DNA of 37,686 nucleotides. It comes from an uncultured Lachnospiraceae bacterium. GTDB lineage: Bacteria > Bacillota > Clostridia > Lachnospirales > Lachnospiraceae. Location of the stretch: positions 1-37,686 of the forward strand of contig CAMKQB010000013.1 of the NCBI GenBank assembly GCA_946414825.1, read 5' to 3'. Positions 24,875 to 32,812 of the stretch are shown in pieces. The position numbers and the translations under genes were made by a program. Position 1 is the stretch's first letter; each line of letters opens with the position of its first letter. Below the pieces are notes generated by a model, which saw nothing but the letters and a program-made list of their open reading frames with translations, did not search any database and was not told where the DNA came from.

Positions 24875-26701
24875 ATGAATATTAGACTAGCAGATTATGT
24901 TGCGAACTTTTTAGTAGAACATGGCGTTACAGATGTGTTCAGTGTTGTTGGAGGAGGTGCTATGCACTTAAATGATGCACTAGGACATAATACTGAGCTT
25001 CATGTCACATATAATCATCATGAACAAGCCTGCGCTATTGCAGCAGAAGCCTATGCTAGACTAGATAATAAAATAGCTGCAGTATGTGTTACGACTGGGC
25101 CAGGTGGAACGAATGCGCTTACTGGGGTCTTAGGTGGTTGGCTGGATTCAATCCCAATGTTTATAATTAGTGGACAAGTTAGATATGATACTACAGCTCG
25201 TTATGCAGAAAGAATAACAGGTGCAAAAATAAGAGCGTTAGGTGATCAAGAATATGATATAGTAAAGTCGGTTCAAAATATGACTAAATACTCAACCATG
25301 ATTGAGAATCCTGAGGATATTAGATATGCTCTTGAGAAAGCATGGCATCTAGCAACATCGGGACGTCCAGGCCCAGTATGGATAGATATACCGCTGAATT
25401 TTCAAGGGGCATCTATCGATACCGAAAATTTAAAGGGATATGATCCTGCTGAGGATGATATGAATCTTCCACCTGAAGTTGGAATGGATGTTATTAAAGA
25501 GGTTATAGAAAAGATTCAAAAAGCTAAACGTCCTGTTTTACATGCTGGATATGGAATCAGATTGTCTGGTGCATATGATATATTCAGAAGGGTGATTAAG
25601 AAACTAAATATTCCAATAGTAACATATTGGAATGCTGTAGACCTAATAGAGACTGATAATGATTTGTATTGTGGCAGAGCTGGAAATATGGGAGATAGAC
25701 CTGGTAACTGGGCAATACAAAATGCAGATTTGATTTTGGCTATAGGGACAAGAATATCTATTAGACAAGTGGGTTATGATTGGAAAACTTGGGCTAGAGA
25801 AGCGGAAGTTATAATGGTTGATATAGATGAAGCGGAGCTTAAGAAGCATACTATTCATGTGGAAATGCCTATATGGGCAGATGCCAAAGACTTCCTAAGT
25901 AAACTGGATTATATGCTAGATGAAAAAGCTATACAGAAAGATGAATGGCTGGAAATCTGCAAAAAATGGAAATATGATTATCCAGTAGTTCAGGATAAAC
26001 AAAGGGAAGATACAGAAGATGGTGCGAATGTTTATGCATTTATAGACTATTTAAGTAGTTGTCTTCCGGATAATAGTCTCACTGCAGTTTCGAATGGTGC
26101 TTGTTGCGTTGTTGGTAATCAAGCTTATATTATAAAAAAGGGTTCTAGAATGGCTAATAATAGTGCTGTAGCATCTATGGGATATGGACTTCCTGCAGCT
26201 ATAGGTACATGTATAGGTGGGGGAAGAAGAGAAACCATCTGCTTAGAAGGGGATGGTTCTATAATGATGAACCTTCAAGAACTCCAAACGATTATTACTA
26301 ATAGACTTCCTATTAAAATCTTCTTGATTAATAATAATGGATATCATTCTATTAGATTAACACAAACGAATCTTTTTAATGATCATTCGAAAATTGGAAT
26401 AGGACCTGAGTCTGGAGATTTATCATTTCCTCAATTTAGTAAAATAGCTGAAGCTTTTGGATTTGATTATTATGCAGCTCATAATAATCAAGAAATGAGG
26501 GATGTTGTTGATAAAGTGATAAATCTTGAAGGCCCTTTATTTGTTGAAATATTTACTGATACTGAACAGGTTTGGGAACCTAAGAGTAGTACAAAAAGAC
26601 TGGATGATGGTTCACTAGTGAGTTCACCTTTGGAAGATCTCGCACCTTTTCTTCCGAGAGAGGAACTCGAAAACATTATGATAGTTCCTATGATTAATTA
26701 A
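24875..26701 (+). CDS. ThDP-dependent enzyme of the acetolactate synthase-like family
   Basis: A 608-residue protein with the three-part fold of ThDP decarboxylases and ligases. The N-terminal PYR domain has the ThDP-activating Glu in NHHEQACAIAAEAYAR (E50), and GPGGTNALTGV is a conserved block. The C-terminal PP domain has the ThDP/Mg motif EGDGSIMMNLQEL (GDG near 459) ending in NNNGY. Biosynthetic IlvB would sit with ilvN, ilvC or leu genes, and none is here. ThDP enzymes of this family are also found in sugar clusters; YerE of Yersinia transfers an acetyl unit from pyruvate to a 4-keto sugar. A GGAGGTGG site supports the start. It opens the second AT-rich insert, 20 bases after polC. Confidence 0.85.
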   Translation: MNIRLADYVANFLVEHGVTDVFSVVGGGAMHLNDALGHNTELHVTYNHHEQACAIAAEAYARLDNKIAAVCVTTGPGGTNALTGVLGGWLDSIPMFIISGQVRYDTTARYAERITGAKIRALGDQEYDIVKSVQNMTKYSTMIENPEDIRYALEKAWHLATSGRPGPVWIDIPLNFQGASIDTENLKGYDPAEDDMNLPPEVGMDVIKEVIEKIQKAKRPVLHAGYGIRLSGAYDIFRRVIKKLNIPIVTYWNAVDLIETDNDLYCGRAGNMGDRPGNWAIQNADLILAIGTRISIRQVGYDWKTWAREAEVIMVDIDEAELKKHTIHVEMPIWADAKDFLSKLDYMLDEKAIQKDEWLEICKKWKYDYPVVQDKQREDTEDGANVYAFIDYLSSCLPDNSLTAVSNGACCVVGNQAYIIKKGSRMANNSAVASMGYGLPAAIGTCIGGGRRETICLEGDGSIMMNLQELQTIITNRLPIKIFLINNNGYHSIRLTQTNLFNDHSKIGIGPESGDLSFPQFSKIAEAFGFDYYAAHNNQEMRDVVDKVINLEGPLFVEIFTDTEQVWEPKSSTKRLDDGSLVSSPLEDLAPFLPREELENIMIVPMIN

Positions 26702-26719
26702 TAGAAATGGAGACTTCTT

Positions 26720-28297
26720 ATGGGGTTTATTTATTTACTTGATTGTACTCTTCGAGATGGCGGTTATATAAATGACTGGAATTTTGGAGTGGATACAATA
26801 AAAGGTTTTGGAAAAAAAATAGCACAAACGGGTATAGAAATATTTGAAGTGGGATTTATAAAAGGTAAAGATTATGATCCTAATAAGTCAATATTTCCTG
26901 ATATAGAATCCTTTACCAATGTAATTGTTCCTAAATCAGAGGGAATGATGTATGTTGGAATGCTAGATATGAATTCGCCGATTCCGCTAGATAAAATAAC
27001 TCCATATGATGGTACTTCAATAGATGGTATACGAGTTATATTTAAAAAAGATAAAATAGATGAAGCTTATAACTATTGTAAGAGAATAAAAGAACTTGGC
27101 TATAAGGTGTTTGTAAATTTTGTTGGAACGGACTTATACACAGATAAGGAATTTGTCGATGGTATTGAAAGGTTTAATTCTATTGAACCATTTGCAGTTT
27201 CAATAGTGGATAGTTTTGGACTAATAAAAAGGAAACAGTTTCTTAGATTAGTTTATTTAGCTGATAATAATTTGAACGAAGATATAGCTTTAGCTTATCA
27301 TGCGCATAATAATTTACAGCAGGCTTTCGGAAATGCCGAAGCACTTGTTGAAATGAACTTAAATCGAGATTTGATAATTGATGCTTGTGTTTTTGGAATG
27401 GGAAGAGGAGCAGGTAATTTAAATCTAGAATTATTCGCGGAATATATGAATGAGAATTATAATACTCACTATAAGATTGAACCTATGCTTGAAATAATGG
27501 ATGAGTATTTAAATGAAATATATCAAACAAAGTTTTGGGGTTACTCTTTACCTCTTTATGTATCTGCTTCGGCAGGCTGCCATCCGAATTATGCTATTTA
27601 TCTAGCTGAGAAAAATACACTTACTGTTAAAGCATTTAATGAATTGCTGCAACATATACCTAAGGAAGATAAGTCAAGATTTAGTAAAGAAAAAGCGGAG
27701 AAGTATTATAGGGAATATCAGGAAAAACATATAGATGATAAAGATGTAATTTATTATTTGTCGAAAGAATTCCAGGATAAGAATATTTTGGTTTTAGCGC
27801 CAGGTAAATCAATACTATCTTATAAAGATAAAATACACGAACTAAGAGCTGATGATAATTCTGTTGTAATTGCTGCAAATTTTTTGGCAGAAGAGTTTAG
27901 ACCAGATTATATATTTAGTAGTAACATGAGGAGATATATAAAAATCCAAGGAAAGACAAAAGCTAAGTGTATAATAACTTCAAATATGAAGGAAAGTGAA
28001 TCATATGATTATATGGTTAATTTTTCTAGCTACTCAGTTAATAATCCGGATATAATTGATAACTCTGTGTTAATGTTATTAAAATTACTTATGGCATGTA
28101 ATGTTAAGAGTGTTAAGATAGCTGGCATGGATGGATATTTAGTTTCTGATGATGATGTTTATTATAATGATGAACTAAATTACGATTTTACTAAAGATGC
28201 AAAAAAGAGAAATCTTTTGATTTCTGAAGAGTTAAGAAGTATTAAAGAGCATATGAAGCTTATGTTTATCACGCCAACAAATTACAAAATCAGTTAA
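26720..28297 (+). CDS. Pyruvate-aldolase-like DRE-TIM protein with an extra C-terminal domain
   Basis: The first 290 residues are a DRE-TIM (HMG-CoA lyase/4-hydroxy-2-oxovalerate aldolase superfamily) barrel. The motif LDCTLRDGGY gives the catalytic Arg12 and metal ligand Asp13; HAHNN (H194, H196) supplies the other ligands, and GMGRGAGNLNLE is a conserved turn. These enzymes form or break a carbon-carbon bond at pyruvate. A helical stretch (about 270-345) follows. The last 180 residues contain VLAPGKSI (near 355), VVIAANF, PDYIFSSN and KIAGMDGY, a pattern I associate with DUF115/6-HMP-kinase-like domains of surface-glycan proteins; that assignment is tentative. Total length 525 is far above the 340 of plain aldolases. 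The gene is very AT-rich (15 G+C of 60 in the line at 27721). Confidence 0.78.
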   Translation: MGFIYLLDCTLRDGGYINDWNFGVDTIKGFGKKIAQTGIEIFEVGFIKGKDYDPNKSIFPDIESFTNVIVPKSEGMMYVGMLDMNSPIPLDKITPYDGTSIDGIRVIFKKDKIDEAYNYCKRIKELGYKVFVNFVGTDLYTDKEFVDGIERFNSIEPFAVSIVDSFGLIKRKQFLRLVYLADNNLNEDIALAYHAHNNLQQAFGNAEALVEMNLNRDLIIDACVFGMGRGAGNLNLELFAEYMNENYNTHYKIEPMLEIMDEYLNEIYQTKFWGYSLPLYVSASAGCHPNYAIYLAEKNTLTVKAFNELLQHIPKEDKSRFSKEKAEKYYREYQEKHIDDKDVIYYLSKEFQDKNILVLAPGKSILSYKDKIHELRADDNSVVIAANFLAEEFRPDYIFSSNMRRYIKIQGKTKAKCIITSNMKESESYDYMVNFSSYSVNNPDIIDNSVLMLLKLLMACNVKSVKIAGMDGYLVSDDDVYYNDELNYDFTKDAKKRNLLISEELRSIKEHMKLMFITPTNYKIS

Positions 28298-28325
28298 TAG
28301 AACAATGAAAGGAAATGATCATTAT

Positions 28326-29351
28326 ATGAGTAAAATAGTAACATTTGGAGAAGTGATGCTTCGTTTATCTCCAACTGGATACAATAGATTATTTCAAAAT
28401 GATAATTTACAGGCTACTTTTGGAGGGGCTGAGTTAAATGTTGCTGTTTCACTAGCTGAATTTGGTGAGGATGTAGTATATGTAACAAAGGTACCTGACA
28501 ATCAGATAGGAGATGGTGCGATTTCAAATATAAAATCCTTTGGAGTTGATACAAGTGCTATTGTTCGAGGTGGTAGTAGACTTGGCATATTCTTCTTAGA
28601 AAAAGGTGTCAATTTGAGACCAAGTGTTTGTATTTATGATAGGAACAATTCGTCAATACAACAGTCAGACGTAGCGGATTTTGATTGGGATGAGATCTTT
28701 GATGGAGCAAAGTGGTTTCATTTTACTGGAATAACTCCAGCTCTTGGAGAAAACTTAGTTGATATCTGTCTAAAAGCTTGTGAGAAAGCTAAAGAAAAAG
28801 GACTAACTATATCCTGTGATTTGAATTATAGGAGTAAACTATGGAATCAGGAAACTGCCGCAAAAACCATGAAAAAGTTTTGTCCTTATATAGATCTCTG
28901 TATAGCTAATGAAGAAGATGCTCAAAATTATTTTGGTTTAAGTTCTGAAAATACTGATGTATATTCCGGAAAAATAAATAAAGATGGTTATGAGATTATC
29001 GCTAAAGAATTAGTAGAGAAATATGGATTTAAATATATGGCTTTTACCTTGCGCACTTCTATTTCAGCAAGTGTAAATAAATGGGCAGGTATGCTATATG
29101 ATGGGAATAATTGTTATTTCTCTAAAGAATATCATATTGATTATATAGTAGATAGAGTCGGCGGTGGTGATAGTTTTGGCGCGGGACTAATATATTCGAT
29201 GATAAATAATTACGGCGCACAAGAGGCTATAGAGTTCGCTGTTGCTGCTTCTGCGCTTAAGCATAGTATTGAAGGAGATTTTAATAGGGTTACGGTGAAA
29301 GAAATCAATGATTTACTTCAAGGAGACGCTTCTGGAAGAATTAAAAGATAA
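28326..29351 (+). CDS. PfkB-family sugar kinase, 2-keto-3-deoxygluconate kinase-like
   Basis: A ribokinase-fold enzyme of 341 residues that phosphorylates a sugar or sugar acid with ATP. The N-terminal FGEVMLRLSP and GGAELNVAVSLAEFG are family signature 1. The C-terminal signature 2 is DRVGGGDSFGAG with the catalytic Asp near 281. Among PfkB members, FGEVMLRLSP and the GGAELNVA block are closest to 2-keto-3-deoxygluconate kinases, but substrates in this family are hard to predict. I choose the Met at 28326 because the sequence there aligns with the family start. The upstream ATG at 28305 has no ribosome-binding site, while AAAGGA lies between the two. It follows the aldolase-like gene closely, so a shared pathway is likely. 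Confidence 0.85.
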   Translation: MSKIVTFGEVMLRLSPTGYNRLFQNDNLQATFGGAELNVAVSLAEFGEDVVYVTKVPDNQIGDGAISNIKSFGVDTSAIVRGGSRLGIFFLEKGVNLRPSVCIYDRNNSSIQQSDVADFDWDEIFDGAKWFHFTGITPALGENLVDICLKACEKAKEKGLTISCDLNYRSKLWNQETAAKTMKKFCPYIDLCIANEEDAQNYFGLSSENTDVYSGKINKDGYEIIAKELVEKYGFKYMAFTLRTSISASVNKWAGMLYDGNNCYFSKEYHIDYIVDRVGGGDSFGAGLIYSMINNYGAQEAIEFAVAASALKHSIEGDFNRVTVKEINDLLQGDASGRIKR

Positions 29352-29370
29352 TTGTTAAGAAACAGTAAAC

Positions 29371-29399
29371 TTGATATTTAATGATAAATTGGTTATAGT
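29371..29399 (+). promoter_or_regulatory. Sigma-A-type promoter for the ireB-ruvX operon
   Basis: TTGATA (29371-29376) and TATAGT (29394-29399) are separated by exactly 17 bases. Both boxes differ from consensus at one position. It lies in the 106-base gap between the kinase gene and ireB, giving the housekeeping block independent transcription from the inserted genes. No terminator is visible in that gap. Confidence 0.65.
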
Positions 29400-29457
29400 A
29401 ACTATGTATGTTTAGAATAATATATAGTGAAGGTTTAGTTAAAAGGAAAGGAAGAGT

Positions 29458-29724
29458 ATGGGAAATTACGACGGACAGCATACACAGGATGTAAACATCG
29501 AGAGAGAGTATACTATTGAAGTTTCTGATATAGTAGCGGATGTTTATGAGGCACTTTCAGAAAAGGGGTATAATCCTGTGAATCAGATTGTTGGATATAT
29601 CATGAGTGGCGATCCAACTTACATCACGAGCTATAAGGGAGCTCGCAGTCTTATAATGAAGGCTGAAAGAGATGAGATACTGGAACTCCTTATGGAAAAC
29701 TATATAGAAACGAGACTCAAATAA
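29458..29724 (+). CDS. ireB: IreB-family regulatory phosphoprotein (UPF0297/YrzL)
   Basis: A small 88-residue cytoplasmic protein. YTIEVSDIVADVYEALSEKGYNPVNQIVGYIMSGDPTYI-type sequence (about 18-58) and YKGARSLIMKAERDEILE are strongly conserved in this family. In Enterococcus, IreB is phosphorylated near its N-terminus by the PASTA kinase IreK and dephosphorylated by IreP, and it affects cephalosporin resistance. Here Thr9 and Thr19 are possible sites. The kinase and phosphatase homologues are in the same window (4401 and 3664). The neighbour ruvX is the usual one and overlaps as TAATG at 29722-29726. Confidence 0.95.
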   Translation: MGNYDGQHTQDVNIEREYTIEVSDIVADVYEALSEKGYNPVNQIVGYIMSGDPTYITSYKGARSLIMKAERDEILELLMENYIETRLK

Positions 29725-30149
29725 TGAGAGTAATGGGACTAGACTATGGCGATAAGACTGTCGGTGTAGCCATTTCTGATGAGTTACTCATTACAGCACA
29801 GCCTATAGAAACAATCGAAAGAGAAAGAGCCAGTAAGCTTCGCAAAACATATCAGAGAATAGAAACTCTTATCGCTGAGTATAGTGTCGAGAAAATAGTT
29901 ATCGGTAGACCTCTCAACATGAACGGAACTGAGGGAGAGCGTGTAGAAACTACAAGAGCCTTCAAGGATGAGTTGGCTAGAAGGACAGGACTTGAAATAG
30001 TAGAGATAGATGAGAGACTTACCACTGCAGAGGCAAACCGTATACTAGAAGAAACAGGTGTTGCTCATTCTGCCAGAAAAGAACACATCGATAAGATGGC
30101 AGCAGCTATTATATTACAGAGTTATTTAGATGGATTATCAAATCAGTAG
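29724..30149 (+). CDS. ruvX: Putative Holliday junction resolvase / pre-16S rRNA nuclease
   Basis: YqgF/RuvX has an RNase H-like fold and is implicated in 5'-end maturation of 16S rRNA, with a resolvase role proposed from homology. The first acidic residue is in LDYGDKTVGVAISD (D near 7), the second in VIGRPLNMNGTEGERVE with a conserved Glu/Asp context, and the DERLTTAEA block (about 97-105) carries the next. The length of 141 is typical. The start overlaps the ireB stop by one base. It is followed by a repeat copy and then the RNase J gene. Confidence 0.93.
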   Translation: MRVMGLDYGDKTVGVAISDELLITAQPIETIERERASKLRKTYQRIETLIAEYSVEKIVIGRPLNMNGTEGERVETTRAFKDELARRTGLEIVEIDERLTTAEANRILEETGVAHSARKEHIDKMAAAIILQSYLDGLSNQ

Positions 30150-30154
30150 TTTGT

Positions 30155-30183
30155 TGTCATTCTGAACGAAGTGAAGAATCTTT
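30155..30183 (+). repeat. Dispersed hairpin repeat, copy 7 (ruvX-rnj gap)
   Basis: ATTCT (30159-30163) pairs with AGAAT (30175-30179), then GA/GA, inner stem AC/GT and loop GAA (30168-30170). A TCTTTAAAA run follows, which might make it a weak attenuator. It ends 34 bases before the rnj start codon and begins 6 bases after the ruvX stop. Confidence 0.82.
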
Positions 30184-30217
30184 AAAATACGAACAGTTTA
30201 TATTCGGAGGACGTACA

Positions 30218-31879
30218 TTGGATACGAATAATGCAAGAGTGAAAATCATACCACTAGGTGGTTTAGAACAGATAGGTATGAATATCACTGCTATTGAATA
30301 TGAGGATGATATAATCGTTATAGATGGCGGTCTGTCATTCCCAGATGATGATATGCTTGGAATAGATCTTGTTATTCCTGATATCACATATCTAAAAGAA
30401 AATAAAGATAAGATAAGAGGTATGGTTGTAACACATGGTCATGAGGATCATATAGGTGCCATACCTTATATTGAGAAGGAACTTAGTATTCCTATATATA
30501 CCACTAAGCTTACTATGGGACTTATTGAGTATAAGCTGACTGAACATGGTCTGATAGATAATGTCAGACGTAAGGTGGTTACTTACGGACAGATAATTAA
30601 TCTTGGATGCTTCAGAATAGAGTTTATAAGAACAAATCATTCTATAGCGGATGCTTGCGCACTCGCTATATATACTCCTGCTGGTATCATAGTTCACACA
30701 GGAGATTTCAAGGTAGACTTTACTCCTGTTTTCGGTGGAGTAATAGATCTACAGAGATTTGGTGAGCTTGGTAAGAAGGGTGTACTTGCGCTTATGGCGG
30801 ATTCTACAAATGTAGAGAGACCAGGATATACTCCTTCTGAAAAGACAGTTGGAAAAACATTTGATCATATATTTGATGATAATAGAAATCATAGACTTAT
30901 CATTGCAACCTTTGCATCAAATGTGGATAGAGTACAGCAGATTATTAATTCTGCGTATAAGTATGGGCGTAAATGTATAGTTGAAGGCCGAAGCATGGTG
31001 AATATAATCAACATTGCTTCTGAACTTGGTTATATCAAGATTCCTGATAATACACTTATTAGTATAGATGAAGCTAAGGAATATCCTGATGAGAAGCTTG
31101 TTTATATTACAACTGGTAGCCAGGGTGAAAATATGGCGGCGCTTTCTCGTATAGCGGCATCTATTCATAATAAAATATCTATAGTACCAGGCGACGTGGT
31201 TATATTCTCGTCTAGTCCAATACCTGGAAACGAGAAGTCCGTTTATAGAGTTATGAATGAACTCGAGCAGAAAGGTGCCAGAGTTATATATCATGATACG
31301 CATGTTTCAGGACATGCATGCCAGGAAGAGCTTAAACTTATATATGCACTGACAAAACCTAAGTATGCTATTCCGGTACATGGAGAGTACAGACATCTGA
31401 AGAGACATTCAGAATTGGCGCAGGAAATGGGTATCCCTAAAGAGAATGTGAAGATACTTATGTGTGGAGAGGTTCTGGAAGTTGGTGAGGATAAGTTTGA
31501 TGTTGTAGGTAAGGTGCCTGCAAGAGGCGTATTCGTAGATGGGCTTGGAGTAGGCGACGTTGGAAATATCGTTATAAGAGATAGACAACATCTATCAGAG
31601 AATGGTCTGATGGTTATTGTTATTACACTTGAGAGTGGAACTAATCAGGTTCTATCAGGTCCGGATATAGTATCCAGAGGTTTCGTATATGTTAGAGAAG
31701 CGGAGCTTCTGATAGAACAGTGTAGGGATGTTGTGTCTGAAACACTGTTTGAATGTCTGAATAGTGATAACGTTGATTGGAACAAAATCAAGAATAGTAT
31801 CAGAGAAGATCTCGGAGAGTTCCTTTGGGAGAGAACAAAGCGTAACCCTATGATACTGCCAATTATATCTGAGGTATAA
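30218..31879 (+). CDS. rnj: Ribonuclease J
   Basis: RNase J is a metallo-beta-lactamase/beta-CASP ribonuclease with endonuclease and 5'-3' exonuclease activity, central to mRNA decay and rRNA maturation in Bacillota. The zinc-binding HGHEDHIGAIPY is at about 72-83; HTGDFKVD, LMADSTN, TGSQGENMAALSR and the HVSGHA block follow in the expected order. The length of 553 is normal. The start is TTG at 30218, fixed by GGAGG at 30206-30210 seven bases upstream and by the conserved RVKIIPLGGLEQIGMN opening. It sits inside the ruvX-mltG neighbourhood, which in Bacillus subtilis does not contain it. Confidence 0.96.
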   Translation: MDTNNARVKIIPLGGLEQIGMNITAIEYEDDIIVIDGGLSFPDDDMLGIDLVIPDITYLKENKDKIRGMVVTHGHEDHIGAIPYIEKELSIPIYTTKLTMGLIEYKLTEHGLIDNVRRKVVTYGQIINLGCFRIEFIRTNHSIADACALAIYTPAGIIVHTGDFKVDFTPVFGGVIDLQRFGELGKKGVLALMADSTNVERPGYTPSEKTVGKTFDHIFDDNRNHRLIIATFASNVDRVQQIINSAYKYGRKCIVEGRSMVNIINIASELGYIKIPDNTLISIDEAKEYPDEKLVYITTGSQGENMAALSRIAASIHNKISIVPGDVVIFSSSPIPGNEKSVYRVMNELEQKGARVIYHDTHVSGHACQEELKLIYALTKPKYAIPVHGEYRHLKRHSELAQEMGIPKENVKILMCGEVLEVGEDKFDVVGKVPARGVFVDGLGVGDVGNIVIRDRQHLSENGLMVIVITLESGTNQVLSGPDIVSRGFVYVREAELLIEQCRDVVSETLFECLNSDNVDWNKIKNSIREDLGEFLWERTKRNPMILPIISEV

Positions 31880-31907
31880 TTATCAAGAGATTATAAATGA
31901 GGCGTTT

Positions 31908-32234
31908 ATGGATAATATAATGGAAGAGTGCAGAAAACTTAATCTAATGATTACTAATTCCGAAGAGTATAGAAATTATATCTTTGCTCGAAATTCTATA
32001 AAGGCTAATGAGGATTTATATAATAGCCTGATGGAGTTCAAACGTAGATATGAAGATATAATGAAGTATACAGACGGTAATCCATATGATGAGATATATA
32101 GGATATACTATGAGAATGATGATCTCATACATAATTCTACAGTAAATGAATATTTGAGAGCCGAAAGCGCTCTATCAAAACTCATTAGAAGTATAATAGC
32201 AAAGGTAACTGATGGAATCAGGTTTGAGGAATAA
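31908..32234 (+). CDS. YlbF/YmcA (RicF/RicA)-family protein
   Basis: A 108-residue all-helical protein matching the YlbF/YmcA family, with LNLMITNSEEYRNYIFAR at the N-terminus and YLRAESALSKLIRSI near the end. In Bacillus subtilis, YlbF and YmcA form a complex with YaaT that guides RNase Y mRNA processing and affects biofilm formation and competence. Its position directly after RNase J here fits a role in RNA turnover. The start at 31908 follows a weak site (GAGGCG). Its stop overlaps the next start as TAATG at 32232-32236. Which paralogue it is cannot be told from the sequence. Confidence 0.8.
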   Translation: MDNIMEECRKLNLMITNSEEYRNYIFARNSIKANEDLYNSLMEFKRRYEDIMKYTDGNPYDEIYRIYYENDDLIHNSTVNEYLRAESALSKLIRSIIAKVTDGIRFEE

Positions 32235-32809
32235 TGAAGAAAAGAGTATTAGATAGTCGTAAGAAGAAAGCAATAAAAATTGAAAAGAGATTACAGGTAG
32301 CTCTTTATTATTCGTTTCAGTTGCTGGTTGATGTGCTGATTGTGCTTCTGTTTGTAAAGGCATTTACTATATCCTTTAATTTTTCGCATGATGTATTCCA
32401 TGATTCGGCGAAGGATCTGAAGAGTAGAGAATATATGACAGTTACGATTGAGCCTGACTCATCTACCAGTACTGTGTCTTCTTTATTATACGAGAGTGGA
32501 GTTATAAAGAATAAGTATGTAATGATGGCTAAGATAAAGCTGGGTGAGGTTGGTCCTGATATCAAGCCTGGTAATTATAAGTTGTCCCCATCGATGAGAT
32601 ATAGTGAAATAATTACTATTATTACAGGTGGAGCCTTCAGTAATGATGATATAAAGGATGATATACCTACAGTATCCACTCCAACAGATGCTAATGGAGT
32701 TCATGATAACTCTGCTGCTGGAGCTGGTGATGGAGCATCCGAAGGAGACGACTATGTTCCTGAAGACGGTGGAGACACTGGAGATGCAGGAACAGAAGGT
32801 GAGGAGTAG
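32234..32809 (+). CDS. Short MltG/YceG-like membrane protein lacking the lytic domain
   Basis: A 191-residue protein with a basic cytoplasmic tail, one transmembrane helix (about 28-50) and an extracytoplasmic LysM-like domain (about 66-131: VTIEPDSSTSTVSSLLYESGVI, IKPGNYKLSPSM, YSEIITIITGG). The last 60 residues are a Gly/Asp/Glu-rich, low-complexity tail. Full-length MltG (about 340 residues) has the same start, then a catalytic transglycosylase domain that cuts nascent peptidoglycan; that domain with its essential Glu is absent here. The stop is genuine, not an obvious frameshift, and the next gene follows after three bases. Gene order (ruvX, mltG, trmR, trhP) matches Bacillus, which supports descent from mltG. 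Confidence 0.75.
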   Translation: MKKRVLDSRKKKAIKIEKRLQVALYYSFQLLVDVLIVLLFVKAFTISFNFSHDVFHDSAKDLKSREYMTVTIEPDSSTSTVSSLLYESGVIKNKYVMMAKIKLGEVGPDIKPGNYKLSPSMRYSEIITIITGGAFSNDDIKDDIPTVSTPTDANGVHDNSAAGAGDGASEGDDYVPEDGGDTGDAGTEGEE

Positions 32810-32812
32810 TAA

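Noticed and set aside
24875-26701. Biosynthetic acetolactate synthase (IlvB) for branched-chain amino acids
   Set aside because: No ilvN regulatory subunit or other ilv/leu gene nearby, and the neighbours are sugar or keto-acid enzymes. The family resemblance remains, so this is not fully excluded.
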